This document shows positions 47,401 to 60,900 of a stretch of DNA of 64,000 bases, piece by piece (position 1 is the first letter of the stretch; each line of letters begins with the position of its first letter). The notes beneath the pieces are model-generated. The model ran no database searches and had not been told where the DNA came from. It saw only the letters and a list, made by a program, of their open reading frames with translations. The stretch is from Setoptus koraiensis (lineage: Eukaryota; Arthropoda), in NCBI GenBank assembly GCA_048013815.1, contig CM106585.1, forward strand, positions 15,190,001 to 15,254,000, read 5' to 3'. Both the position numbers and the translations under genes were made by a program.

Positions 47401-50400
47401 ACGACAAGCGCCACAACAAGCGCCACAACAAGCGCCACAACAAGCGCCACAACAAGCGCCGAAGAAGACTCTCGCACCTATCGGCCTCGAGCGCAAACAT
47501 TTTCTGGCCGCACATTTTCTGGCCGCACATTTTGGGCACGAGACGACGAGGTTTGATACGGCTGCGATGTGACGCAAGAGTGGCGCAGTTTTCGCTCTAG
47601 CGGCCGCCATTTCCGCCGCTGGCATTGGCGCCACTCGTTTGGGCAAATCGGCCGACGGGTCGAGTTGAGCCGCGCACTGCGATAGCAACGACGACTAGTC
47701 GCCTCGTTTCGGCGAGCTCGACAATCACAGCTCTCGGCGATCAATTTCGCGGCGATTTGACCCAAGTTGACAGTTGACGCAAACGAGGCCTCTCGCCGGC
47801 CAGCACGCCTGGCGTCTGTGGCCGTAGCTGACCTGTGCACGGTTGTGAGCGCCGTCGCGACATTTGTGGCGCCAATTGATTGTTTGGCTGGACAGAGCAG
47901 AAGCGAGAGAGAGAGAGAGAGAGAGAGGGACAACAATTGAAAGTTGAGGCGCCGCCTATACGGGCCAAATATGCAAATAAGTAGGCCGTGCCATCATGTG
48001 GCATGATGCGCCGCTACGTTATGGAGCGCTTGCAGCGCCACTCTGTTATGTAATCACATTCACGGTTGGCATGTTATCGCGACGTTGCGTCATTACATAA
48101 TGGTCGTCGCATGGTCGTCGCACGGTGGCCGCAGTTTGGCGGCGGCGGCGGCGGCGGCAGTGGCCAGCGGCGAGACAGACAACAACGGCACTCAGACAGT
48201 CGTAAACATGAATGAAAATATGAATGAAGTGTGTCGCATTCATATTGTGTTCAAGGTATTATGCAATGAGCCAGTGAGATGTGCCCAGACGTAAATATGC
48301 TACTAATTTGGCGCGTTAATAGCAGCAGCAGCAGCAGCTTTTGTGAGCTTGCCAGCAGCTCACAAAAGTTCACGGCAACGTTGCGTCATCGGGCGTGCAG
48401 TGGCCAACAGGTGAGCAGGCGAACGGGCGGACAGGTGAGAGGGCACAACGGTGACACGGCAACTGTGGGATTCTATTAAAGTGGCAGCGTCCGTTAGTGG
48501 CAATTGTTGTTATTGCTATTATTGCATCATGCCCCGCTCTCTCTCGAATTGAAAGTCTCAATGCCGGCCGGCCGCTCTTCAATGGTGGCTTGTGTAGCTT
48601 GTGCATTGAGGGTTTTCAGTCACTGTGGCGAGAGTCGCTTCGCTTGTGCCTTGCCATTGCCCACTAGATAGCGACTTTCAATCGGATTTTATCCGACTTG
48701 CTCAACTATTTATCCACTTGCCATCGCATAAGTCGGCCAATTTTGGCCAACCAGCTCGCATGATTTGCCTGTGCCTGTGATTGCAGAGTCTAGATTGCAG
48801 AGTCTAGATTGCAGAGTCTAGATTGCAGAGTCTAGAGTGAGAGCGGCAGCGGTCGGGCACGATTTTACGGCAAGTGGCGAGGAAATAGTCGTTAGCAATA
48901 TATTAAATATTCATTAGGACTTTGTCGTTTCAATTGTGTGCACCAACAGCACGGCCACATAATGATGACGTTAACCTGTATTGCTCGCTAGCGCGCTGTA
49001 TCGCCGGCCGCCACCGACAGCAGCCAGCGCCGAGCTCAATTATGCACACACCGGCCCGAATTGGAGCAATCATTAGACAACACGATTCTCTGGCCATTTC
49101 CGCAATTTAGAAACTCGCCAGAAACTCGCCAGAAAGGGCTATTTGTGTGAGTGGCGAGATGCCATATGGTGCCTGTGTGTTTCTAAATGCATTTGTCGCG
49201 TCCAAAAACTCGCTCTAAATGCTGATTTCGCTTCTTAAATTGAGAATCTTAATGAGAAACTTGTCAAATTAGCTGACAACTTGTGAGAAATGCCACCAGT
49301 TGGCCAATTGGCAATTGTGACACACCAGCGGCCCATCTATAATAATAATAGCGACAATAATAATTAGATAATTTAGTATCAATAGTAACAGTGACAACCT
49401 GTGTCGCATTTGACAATTGTGACTCACCATTTGTGTCAACAATCGGCTCTGTTCCGATGTTTATGCAATCGGCTGCCGATTGTTGTTGCGCCAACGACAA
49501 TTGTGAGTCGTCTGCTCACAACTGTCAGATGACAGGTGAGTCATGACTTGCGATGGTCGCTTGATGTCACTGCATGGGTGTCGTTTGGCAGTGACATCAA
49601 GCGTCACATAACGTTAACGCATTACGCAACAAGTTGGCCAATCATGCAGCGTCGCCCGTGTAATTAGTAATTGTGTGCCAGCAATATTATATTGTCAATA
49701 TAGATATAATAGTGGCCATAATTGGCACCTTATCCACTGTTGATCCCGGCTGATTTGTCGCCGTTGTTGTTGTTGCCGTCGGACGGTTGTCGCTTCGACA
49801 GTTGGCAACACATCGCAATTTGCATTATGTACACACTGCCAATCACAGTTCACATTCGGCCCGCCATGCTGCTGGTCGCCATGTTGCCACGCTGGTCGCT
49901 TGTCTAGTCGGGCCATTTCGCCAGAATTTGCCAGAGTTCGCCAGAATTCGCCGGCGCAGGCGATATTTGCGCGGATATTTGCGCGGATATTTGCGCGGAT
50001 ATTTGCGCAGGCATTTGCGAAATGTCGGCGGATAAGCTCTTCGGCTGCATGGGCAGAGGGCAAATATAATGGCGCTTGTCGTCGTTGTCTCTGGCCGGCT
50101 GCCATTGTAGCCGGCCGGCCGGCCGGACAGATAAGATTAAGGGTATTAGTACATGTTGTCTGTGCGGCTAGCAGCGCTGTATGGCCATGTATGGCGCGAT
50201 GATTAGCCCGGCTGCAAGTGGCCCGATAAGTGAGCAAAAGTGAAAAATTGTTGCTCAGCAAACAACAGGCTTCTCGTGGGCAGTTTTGCCGAAGCGGGGA
50301 TCCGACGCCGAAGTTCGCAGTTCGCAGTTCGCAGTTCGCAGTTCGCAGTTCGCAGTTCGCAGTTCGCAGTTCGCAGTTCGCAGTTCGCAGTTCGCAGTTC

Positions 50401-53400
50401 GCAGTTCGCAGTTCGCAGTTCGAAGTTCGAAGGAATGTTTGTGAGCCACTTGTTTGTGAGCAAGTTGTTGTTGTTTTTGTCGCTGTTGCGTTGTTGTCGT
50501 TGTTGCCGTCGCTGTTGTCGCTGTTGTTGTTGGCGTCGTTGTTGTTGTTGTTGCTGCAGCAGCGAGAGGAAGATTCATTCTTACAAGCACTCGAGCGCCT
50601 GCAAGAGCAGCGGTCTTACGTAATGCGCTGGCGTCTTGTTTGGCGCTGTTTGTCTTGCTGGTCGGCGCTGTTTGTCTTGCTGGTCGGCGCTGTTTGGCTT
50701 GCTTGCAGGCAACGACAGGTGCAGAGCAACGGCTAATCGAGTTCCCGCTGATTCAAAGTGAGCCATTAGAACAATGAACTTTATGAATAATTTATCTTCC
50801 ATTTATTGTTATTATCTGGCTGGCTGGCAGGCTCATTGTGTTGGCTCATCGGCGCGACAGTGATTAGCATCATGACGGCGGCGGCGTCGTTGTTCGTCGT
50901 CAAGTCGGAATCACTCTCGCCCGGCAGTCACACCAACACCAGCGACAGCAGCCAACACGGCGACAACAGAAACAACAGCAACAACGACAACAACGACAGC
51001 AACGACAGCAACGACAGCAACGACAGCAACAACGACAACAACGACAACAGAAACAACAACAGAAACAACAACAGAAACGACGACAGTGTCCGCATTGCGC
51101 AACGGCCGACGGCTGCTTGCCTCATGAGCGACATGACAGCAACAATAATGGCCACATCATCGCCAAATGTCAGTTGTTTGTCTCGCTGCGCTGTCTCTGC
51201 GCTGTCTCTGCGCTGTCGTTTGTTTACCTGTCCGCTCACCTGTCGGGACGCTGCAATTGCACAACTTCCACATATTGCGCACATTGTCAGCGATGGCGTC
51301 ATGAGCATATCGCACTGACGGCGTGTCGGACAATCAGACGATATTATTGTGAAAATATAAATGATAATGATGATGTGTGCTGGCAGATGTCGCCAAGACG
51401 AATTATGACATTGTGATGAATTATGTGTGTGTGTGTGTGTGTGTGTGACAAGTTGGCACACAGCCGAGTGAGACATGCAAGAGGTTTTGTCTGGTCAGAG
51501 GGAGCTGTCAATGTCTCAAGTTGTCACCATGTTTGTTTTGGCTAACGATTTAAATGACAACATTCATTCTGTTCAGCTGTCATTGTGTGTGTGTGTGCGC
51601 CCCACTCAGTCGGTCAGTGTGCCGGCCCGGCCCGTACACTGACCGACTACGGCAAATCAGTCGCAATCATCATGTAGGTGTAGTGATAAATTATTTCATT
51701 ATTATTTCATTTAGCCTCTGCTGTCTTATTATTATGACCACCTCACCTTTCGTCCGCTGGCACGCTGATTTGTCGAGGCAGCTCATTACGTCATTGTGAT
51801 GGCTTGCACCATCGCAGCCTGCATGTCGCAACTCTTTGAGCCCGCTCTCCGCCCCCGAGCACCGGCCAACAATGCAAGTTGCGCAACATGCAGCGACGGT
51901 GCAACGGTGCGACGGTGCAACGGTGCAACGGTGCAACGGTGCAACAACGGTGCAACTAGTGCCAGTGCATGTTGTTGCCTGTTGTTGCCTGTTGTTGCAT
52001 GCTGTTGTTGCCTGTTGTTGCATGCTGTTGTTGGCCGCCATATGCTGCTGCATGCTGCACAACAATATGCAGCATTATGCTTCATTGTTATGTAACGGCT
52101 GTGTAACGATTGCATAACGGCGGACGGTGCCCGCGAACGCGAACAAGATTGCATCACAGATTTGAGACTGATTGCGCCGATTGCGCCGATTGTGCAATTG
52201 TCCATCAATGGCGCCATCTATTAATCGGCTCACCTGTGCGGCCCGGCGAGTTGACTTATCGCTGTTGATCACAGTTTGATCATGATGCAACAACTGACCG
52301 CAACAAGCCGCAACTGGCCGCAACTGGCCGCGACTGGCCGCAACTTGTTTCGGCCGCTAGCAACTGGGGGTAGCCTGTCGATAGAAACGTACCGACACAA
52401 AAAGGTATGAAAAGGTATGAAAAGGTATCGGCACAAGAGCATATCGACAGGTCGCCGTCAATCGATTATTGTGTCGCTCTTATCCGATCCGATCGGATCT
52501 AATCTCAGCGTTGGCTCGTTGTGCCGCCTCGCCGGTCTCGCCGTTCTCGCCGGGCCAATTTGCCGCCCTCTGTCGTCATGTTGGCGGCTCGCCGTCGTTG
52601 CGAGCGAGTCCCGCGGAGCGCCCGGTCTCCACTGCAGCGGCGAGACTGGAGCGGCGAGACTGGCCCGGCGAGACTGGCCCGGCGAGCGGACTTGCGGCAC
52701 GCGAGCGCAATTTCTCAATGGCTGGCCAGCCATTGACAAGAACAATCATTGTTGCATGCGTACGTATCCGCAGTCGAGCGGCAATTGTGGCCGCTCGCTC
52801 GTTGGATGCGGCTGCTCGCTCGTTGGATGCGGCCGCTCGACGGCCGCCGGCCCATAGAAACCTAATCAATTTTTGAATGGCCGGCCGCGCTCGCCGCCGC
52901 CGTTGCCATCGCCGAGGCTTCCGTTTCGGGGCGACGCTCGCTCGATGTTGCCGGCGCCGAGCGCTGAGATTGGAAGGCGCCGCAGTTGCCGGTTGGCGGC
53001 TCGAGATTGAGCAACGGAAATGGAAATGAAAGATTGCGTTATATTATGTTAACAAAGCGGCCAAGTGCCCATTGTGTTGGCTGCGCGAATGCGGCTCTTC
53101 CTAGTGCCGGCAACCTGTTGCAGATTAACATACCTGTTGGTGTTGTTTTTGCTGTTGTTATTAACTGTGTGTGCTCGGCTGCATTCCGATTCTGCATTGG
53201 GGTGATTCCGCGGGCGGCTCGCATCTCGCCGGCCACGACGCACCAAGCGGCAAACGAGGCAAGCGAGGCAAACGAGGCGAGCGAGGCAAACGAGGCGAGC
53301 GAGCCAGAGCGACCGAACGGCTGAAAGAGCCGAGAGAGCGCAGATTAAAAGAGCCAAAATGCAATCTAACAATAACAGTAAAAGTGCAAATTTAAACAAA

Positions 53401-56400
53401 TGGACGGACTGGCGAACGGATATATTAAACAGGTACGAGCGATAGCGTCTATAAATAGTGAGCCGCGCTCGAGTCAATCAAATCAGCGCCGATCAATATT
53501 AGTGTGGCGCTGCCTGCACCGGCCGCCAGCCGACCGTCCGACCGTCCGTCCGTCCGTCCGCCAGCCGACCGACCGTCCGCCAGCCGACCGACCGTCCGTC
53601 CGTCCGTCTGGCCGTCCGTCTGGCTGTCAGCGGGCCAGTGTGGCGAGCTCGCCACGCCGAGCTCGCCAGCGGTGTGAAAGATCAACAAGCCGAGACAAGA
53701 GTGTCTGACAAGTGTGTGTGTGTTGTTATTGCGCGGACAGCTGACGGACACTTGCTCAGCAGCCGATGCGACTCGCGTCATGCGAGTGAGAGGTGATCGC
53801 ACTCGGCGCTGCTCACCTCTGCAACAGCAACAACAACAACAGCAACAACAGCAGCAACAACAGCGGCAACAACAGCGGCAACAACAGCGGCAACAACAAC
53901 AACAGCGGCAACAACAGCGGTGACGGCAACAGCAACAACCGCTATCAATTATACTAATGAAGAGCTACAGCGAGAGGCGACGGCCACTTGTTGCTCGCCG
54001 CGTCCGGCGCGATCGATCATCGTCTCGGCTCCGTTTTGATATATGGCTGCGGCGGACGCACGCCGGCGCCGACAACGCAGGGCGCCCGAACGAAGGCGAC
54101 TTCGAAAGGCGCTCGAACGAAGGCGACAGTCGAGAGGCACAATAGTGATAGTAAGTTACTATTGGTAGGGCGCCCAAGAGCGCAGAAAATGGCCGGCCGA
54201 TAGGAGAGAGGCCGGCGGAAAGAAAAGAAGCGACGGCAAGCCGGTGAAAAGAAAGGAAAGCAAAAGAAGCAATTAAAAGAGGATCACCTGCTATTCGGTG
54301 CAATCTCACATATTTAATTCACATATTTAATGGCGATTAATTGAAATTCCATTTCATTGCGAACTCGCGAACTCGCGAACTCGATTTCGATCGCATATCG
54401 CGAACAAGCGACCTGTGCGAGCGACGAACAAAACGATTTGCAATTGAATCGGAATTAGCTTTCGGATTGGTGGAATCGGCCCAGCGCCGAGCCGAAATGT
54501 CGCCCATTCAAACCTGACCATTGCCATTTAAAATACTGGCTCTGATACTCGATGCACTGGCTTTCAATAAGCTGGCTTCAGCGCTGGCCGGCTGGCTGGA
54601 TTAGAGCCAAACTGGCTCACTGAGACTAAACGAGAGCGAACTAAACAATGTAAAGCCATTTATCAATTCCGTTATAATTCTAATTGAGCGATTCAATTCA
54701 ATTTTGGTCACTTTCTCCCATTAATTGCAACTCTCTAATAATATTCTATCTATTGAATCCCATAATCGCCCATTATGTTACTTAATAATGACCAACGTGA
54801 TTGTTGGACGCAAACGCACCGCAATGTATCAACAGAGACGGGCCAAATGATCCAGTGTTGTCCAATTGAGCGCGACAGTCACCCACAATGCTTTCCTATT
54901 TTAGTTCCGCCCGATGATCCGTTTTACTCAAAATGGGAGGAAAACTGTTTGAATTTCGTGCGAACAGCCGTGTGTCCGCGCTGCCGATTAGGTGAGTTTC
55001 AGTCATTTTGTTCATCTTTGTTCACTATTCACGCTCCTCTAACTCTAAATCTTCTCACTTGCTAATTACCAATTCTTGCTAATATCGCCAATATGCTAAT
55101 CGCTAATTACTTGCCCCTGATACCTGCGATACTTGCGATATTTGCGATCCGATACTTGCGCTAATTTTGACTGGTCAACGCTGGTTGCGTGGCGCATTAT
55201 GCACGCATTGCGCAATCATCAATTATTGTTTGCATTTGATTATTATTGTTTGTTAGGCCCCCGCGAACAAATGAACCAGATAACCTCGTTCGTGGACGGC
55301 TCACAGGTGTACGGAAGTGCGGCCAACGAGACGGCCGCCCTGTGGACCAAGAGCGGACCCGCGGGCCGCATGCACGTGTCGTTCGACGAGAACGGGCGCG
55401 AGCTGTTGCCCCACTCGGCCGATCCCAGCAACGATCAATGTTCCGACGTGGAGAAGCGTCAATTTTGTTACCGGGCCGGCGACCGGCGCGTCAACCAGCA
55501 TCCGGCGCTCACTTCGGTGCACGTCATGTGGCTCAGGCAGCACAACAGAATAGTGAACGGACTCAAGATGGTCAACGCGCACTGGAACGGCGACCGCTTG
55601 TACCAGGAGGCCAAGTAAGTCACCTCATATCTTTATAGCTTGTTGTTTGCATCATTCGCCGTCAGTCGTCGTCAGTCGCAGTCTCCCGTCGGTCGCAATC
55701 GCCCGTCAACAGTGCGTTCAACGGGCCATCGATGCACAACTTATGGCGGACGCTGCGAACGGCTCAGCGGCAATATTACGCAACTGAAGCGTATTGCCAA
55801 ACGCATGCAGTGACCGTTACAGCGCCGGCCAATCAACGGCGACCACGACGCGACCACCGGCTCTCATTGCATTTTATGTAATTTTAACAGTGCCAAATTG
55901 GCCGCTTCGAGCGACCAGCGTGAGATGAGCGCGCCGGCGCGCCAATTTGCATAAGTTTTATAATAGCGCAAGTTGCATAACTTAGCCGGCCCGCCGACCG
56001 CTGCCAACAAAAGCGAGCCCAAGACTGAGAGTTGCGTGCCGTTGTTTTATCGGCAACCATCGGCGACCATCGGCAACCATCGGCAAACGATCGGCAAACG
56101 ATCGGAAAACTGTCGGCAGACAATAATTATTGTTGCCGTCCATATATTTGGACGAGCGGCGAGCGACCGCGATGATGATATCAACCAGCAACCAGCAACA
56201 TGCTGGCATAGCGGCCCTTTGTGTCGGAAACGGCCAATGATGCCGATAATGCCGATAATGCCGATAATGCCAATAATGCCGATAGTGCCGATAGTTCCGA
56301 TAGTGCCGATAGTGCCGGCCCGATGCTCACGCCGACCGCCGGCCCGTAGTCTGAACGAATGTGAGCATATTGTTGCCAATATATCGCCGGCTTGTTTGCA

Positions 56401-57862
56401 TAGCCAACAGTGTTGCTGTTGTGTGTGGCACTCTCTCCGGCCGGCACCTTCTATCGGCCGGCGCCAAGACCGGACGTTAAACGAGCTCGCCATCGACGAC
56501 CGGCCGGCCAGCCAGTCATTTGGCGGGCGAAATGCAGGCGAAATGGCAGCAAAATGCAGCGACCAGCGAGCCGCAAAAGCTTATGATTTGATCACGATCT
56601 CGTGCGTCTCTAACAACTAAATTGGGGTCAATTTGTTAACAAACATTCGGGTAGCCCCGTTCTTTCTCACTGCGTTGTGCGCGCTGCTGAGCACCGTCTC
56701 AGAGAATCTTCTCTTTATCTTATCCTTCTTTATCACTGCACTGTGCCAAGCTAACAAACAAGCCGCTCGCCCATGTGTGCGCATCGTCGGCTACAAATCA
56801 CGGCACTGTCCATTCGAGAGTGCGTTCGAGCGAGGGTAACGGCAAAATTCGAGCCTCGATGGCGAGCTTTCGATTTTTGTCCGTCGCTTGTCTGTCCTTT
56901 CTGTCGGCCGGCCAAAAGAACGTCAAGTTAATGGTTGTTGCGAGCGGCGCCAGGGCGACACAACCGGCCTGCGAGCAATTATGTAATTTTTGTTGTTATA
57001 AAGTTATTTGATTTGATTAGATGCACAATCTCATGTCGCGTTGCGCTTTCACCTATTGCTGCTATGGGCGAGAGAGAGAGAGAGAGAGAGCGGCCGACAT
57101 TAGGCATGCAACGAGAGACAATAAGACAGAGAATAGATACTCGGCTGGCGTCAGTCCAACGCTGGCGCTTACGTAATACAATGGCCGGCAACGCAGTGGT
57201 CGTCATGATGCTCAATTTATCTGTTGTTGGCAGAGTGTGTTGTCGTCCTGTTACAATGAGCGCTTGTTTTAACGAGCCGGACATGAGATCATCTGATGGG
57301 CATTTGATGGATAAAACAAGTGCGTATTGTTGTTGTCGTAGCAATAGTGACTATTCTTTTATCGCCGTCAGCTGTCGGCGAGCCGGCAGCCGGCGGCCGG
57401 CAGCAACGGCAACACAATCAAACACTTGTTTTACAGCTGAAATTCTTGGAGACTCTCTAATAGAGAGAGAGAGACTCGCAAGCTAGTTTGTGTGTTATGT
57501 AACTTATAATAACTTTAAGTAGCCGCCGACCACCATTGGCGATACCAAATACGCCAACTGCCGGCCAGGCGCAGATAAAAAGAGATAGTGTTATTATAAT
57601 ATTAAAATGAATCGTTGGCTTGTTAGCAGCACTCGCCACTTGCTGAAAGGCAACACCGAGACGCCGAGCCGTCGAGACGACCATTGCAAATTATACGAGC
57701 TACAAGTGGAAACAGTGCGATAACATGACAAGAGGCAAACACTATAAATACTGCATACTACTCATGTATCGCTTATGTAATCAAAGGACAATTTGGTGCC
57801 ACCAGCAACCGGATGAGTGGCACCCGGTTGAGTCACCGGTTGTTGTTATGGCACAACTCGTG

Positions 57863-57902
<40 letters not shown>

Positions 57903-60900
57903 TTGCCATGTGCTGCAAACTACAACCGACTCCGTGTGGCTCCATGGGCCGCTCACATGTCCCGTAGCAAGCTCCACTTCCGGCTGCCAAAGGCTTGCGA
58001 CTGGCGTCGGGACAATCGCAGGCATCGTTTGCGTCCAACAAGCGAGCTGATATGTGATACTGTAAAGAGTATCTCAGCTGAGCTGATGGCTCATGTTGCT
58101 GCTGGCTGTTGGCGTTTTTTCCCATCGTTGATTGGCCATCGAGATGTGATGGCCCGGCACAACAGCGACAACATCAATGGGCAACAACTACACCAAACAA
58201 CATCATCAAACAACAACCGTGCCACAAACAACAACAACATCAAACAATACGGTTGGCCAGTCGCAATAACGATAATTGTTAACTCAACCTGAGCTCGCTG
58301 GCGGCCATTGCGAGCAACATGTTGATTTTTTAATGAGAATCACTCACCAAACTGAGTGATGATCTCTGCCAGTTTGAGAATCTTCACTCGTCATTCTCAT
58401 CTAATTTCACTTGCACTGCCAAACAGAGTGCCAGACAGACAGATAGACAGATGGAGAGAGAGAGAGAGAGAGTAGGCGGCCGAACACATCGGTATGTGTC
58501 TCATTATACATGCGAAACAATTTAAACAAACTCGCAGGCGATTATCGTTCGCCTAACTGACCGGCTAATCAACTGGCCGGCTCGCTAACTCGCTCGCCCA
58601 ACAGCACATCCGATCCGATCCAATCCGATCTGAGATGACTTCGTTTTGGTTGATCTGTTATATCTGTGGTGTTGTTGTATCTGTTGTGTTGTTATTGTCT
58701 GTGTGTTTTACAAATGTGGGCCAGTCGAAAGGACTAAACACTTTGGCGCGGATGCTGCTATGCTCTAGTTATCCAATTGCATTTTGTTGAGACCAAAAGT
58801 GTGCCCATCCAATGTCCAATTATTTGCTTGTGCGGCCAGTCTCAGCTCACTTTCGAAGGGGTAATCTCAAGACACAAAAAGGCCACACTATTAACGTGTA
58901 CACAGTGAACAACAACAAAAATCATAACGGCTCCAAGTTGAGCTAAATGAATGGAGCTAATAAAAACGTTCCTTGCTGTGTGCAATAAACATGGTCAGTA
59001 TACATGATCACCGTCGTACCATGATGACGCCAGCCAATGAACTAATGGACTTTTGCACGAATTAACTCTGGTTATTTTGTACTTTGCTCACTCATCATTA
59101 TACAAGATAATGATAATGATGAGCATGATAAGTGAGACTAAATGAACGGTAATTGATGATGAGGCCAATATAATTTATTCATGCAAACAGCTATAAATTG
59201 CATCTCATTAGCCATCTGCGCGCCGACAACAACATAGATCTGTCTACGTGAGCTGCCTTGTTGCAAACTGTTGTTGCTCAGTTAGGCCGGATGGATGCAT
59301 ATTGAGAGATCAAGAGAGGGACAGGGAGAGAGACAGAACGGACAGAATTATAATGTGTGTCCAATTGAGTCACTTCCGATGAGCTGTCCTATTCGGCCAA
59401 AGAAAACAGTTACATTCAATCGTTGAATAAATACATCTTAATCATTTGTGGTGCTAATCATCTTCACACAGACAGATAGAGTTGGGCAAAGTGGGCACAA
59501 GTCGCCCACCTGAATTATAATGATAACCGAAACTCACGCCACACTTTAGCTTTCGTTCTTCGTCTTGCTACTTATGTTCTCTAATGTTGTTGTACCATAC
59601 AAAAAGAAAAATGATAATTACTTACAATTCTCGACTACGTCGTTTAAAAAAAAACAAATAACCCTATAATAATCATAATTCACCATCATTGCTTTTTCCA
59701 CTTCACTTTTGCTTCCCACTTCGCAGACGCATCACTACATCGCAAATGCAAATGGTCACATACAACGAATGGCTTTCATTGATCATTGGCCAAGAGGCAA
59801 TGAAATTCTTGAAACTGAACGTTCTACCTCAAGGATACACCAACTATGATCCATCTGTTGATCCATCGCTGTTGAACGAATTCTCTGGCGCGGCATTCCG
59901 TTTTGGTCACTCAATGATCAATAATATATTTGCCGAGATACTGCCCGATGGCAGACCGTCTGGATACCGTCTAAACGAGTTCTTCTTCCATCCGTTCGGA
60001 ATGAAATCTGGCCAATACGATATGATAATGCGCGGACTTATATCACAGGCTTCGCAAAACAGAGATCCGTTTGTATCATCTGACATTAAGAATCATCTAT
60101 ACAGGCCCAGAGACAATCCATATGGTCTGGATTTGCCAGCGTTCAACATACAAAGAGGCAGAGATCACGGTATACCAGGCTACACGAGACTCATAGAGTT
60201 TTGCTTCGACGATATTGTCACCCACTGGAAACAATTAGATCAATATATGCCCGTATCGCAGAGGATACGCTTCTCAAAATTATACAGATCTGTGCACGAT
60301 CTAGACTTGTTCTCGGCAGGTCTGGCCGAATATCCGTTGCCTGGAGCAGCGCTTGGGCCAACATTCACTTGTATTGTAGGCATACAAATGTTTAATTTGA
60401 AATTTGGAGATAGATTCTGGTTTGAGCACGGCGGTCAAGTTGGTTCGTTCAGCCCGGCTCAATTGCAAGAGATTAGAAAGACCAATTTGGCGCGTCTAAT
60501 GTGCGCAAACAGTGATAATATTGATATGATTCAAAAGAACGTCTTCCGTGGCGAATCACCAAGGTAAGTAGAGGTGTCTTTATTTATATCCGTGGTGTAT
60601 TTGTTCTGTCACACATGTTGCGTGCTCAATGTGAACATTATGTAATACTTCAGATACTCTTAGATATTTGAGATATTGTGTGATATTCTTGACTTTGGAA
60701 AACATGACATAGTATGAGTGATATGAGTAGTGGTAGTAATACAATGATAATGTTCTTTCTCTGATATAATAATATTAATATTAATAAAATGCATTCTTTA
60801 TCTCGCAACTCACTCTTCTCATCCAACCACCAAATGTGTGTGGATCCGCCGTGTGACACGCAAATGCCCCCCGACAAACCCGAACACGCCCAATGGTGAT

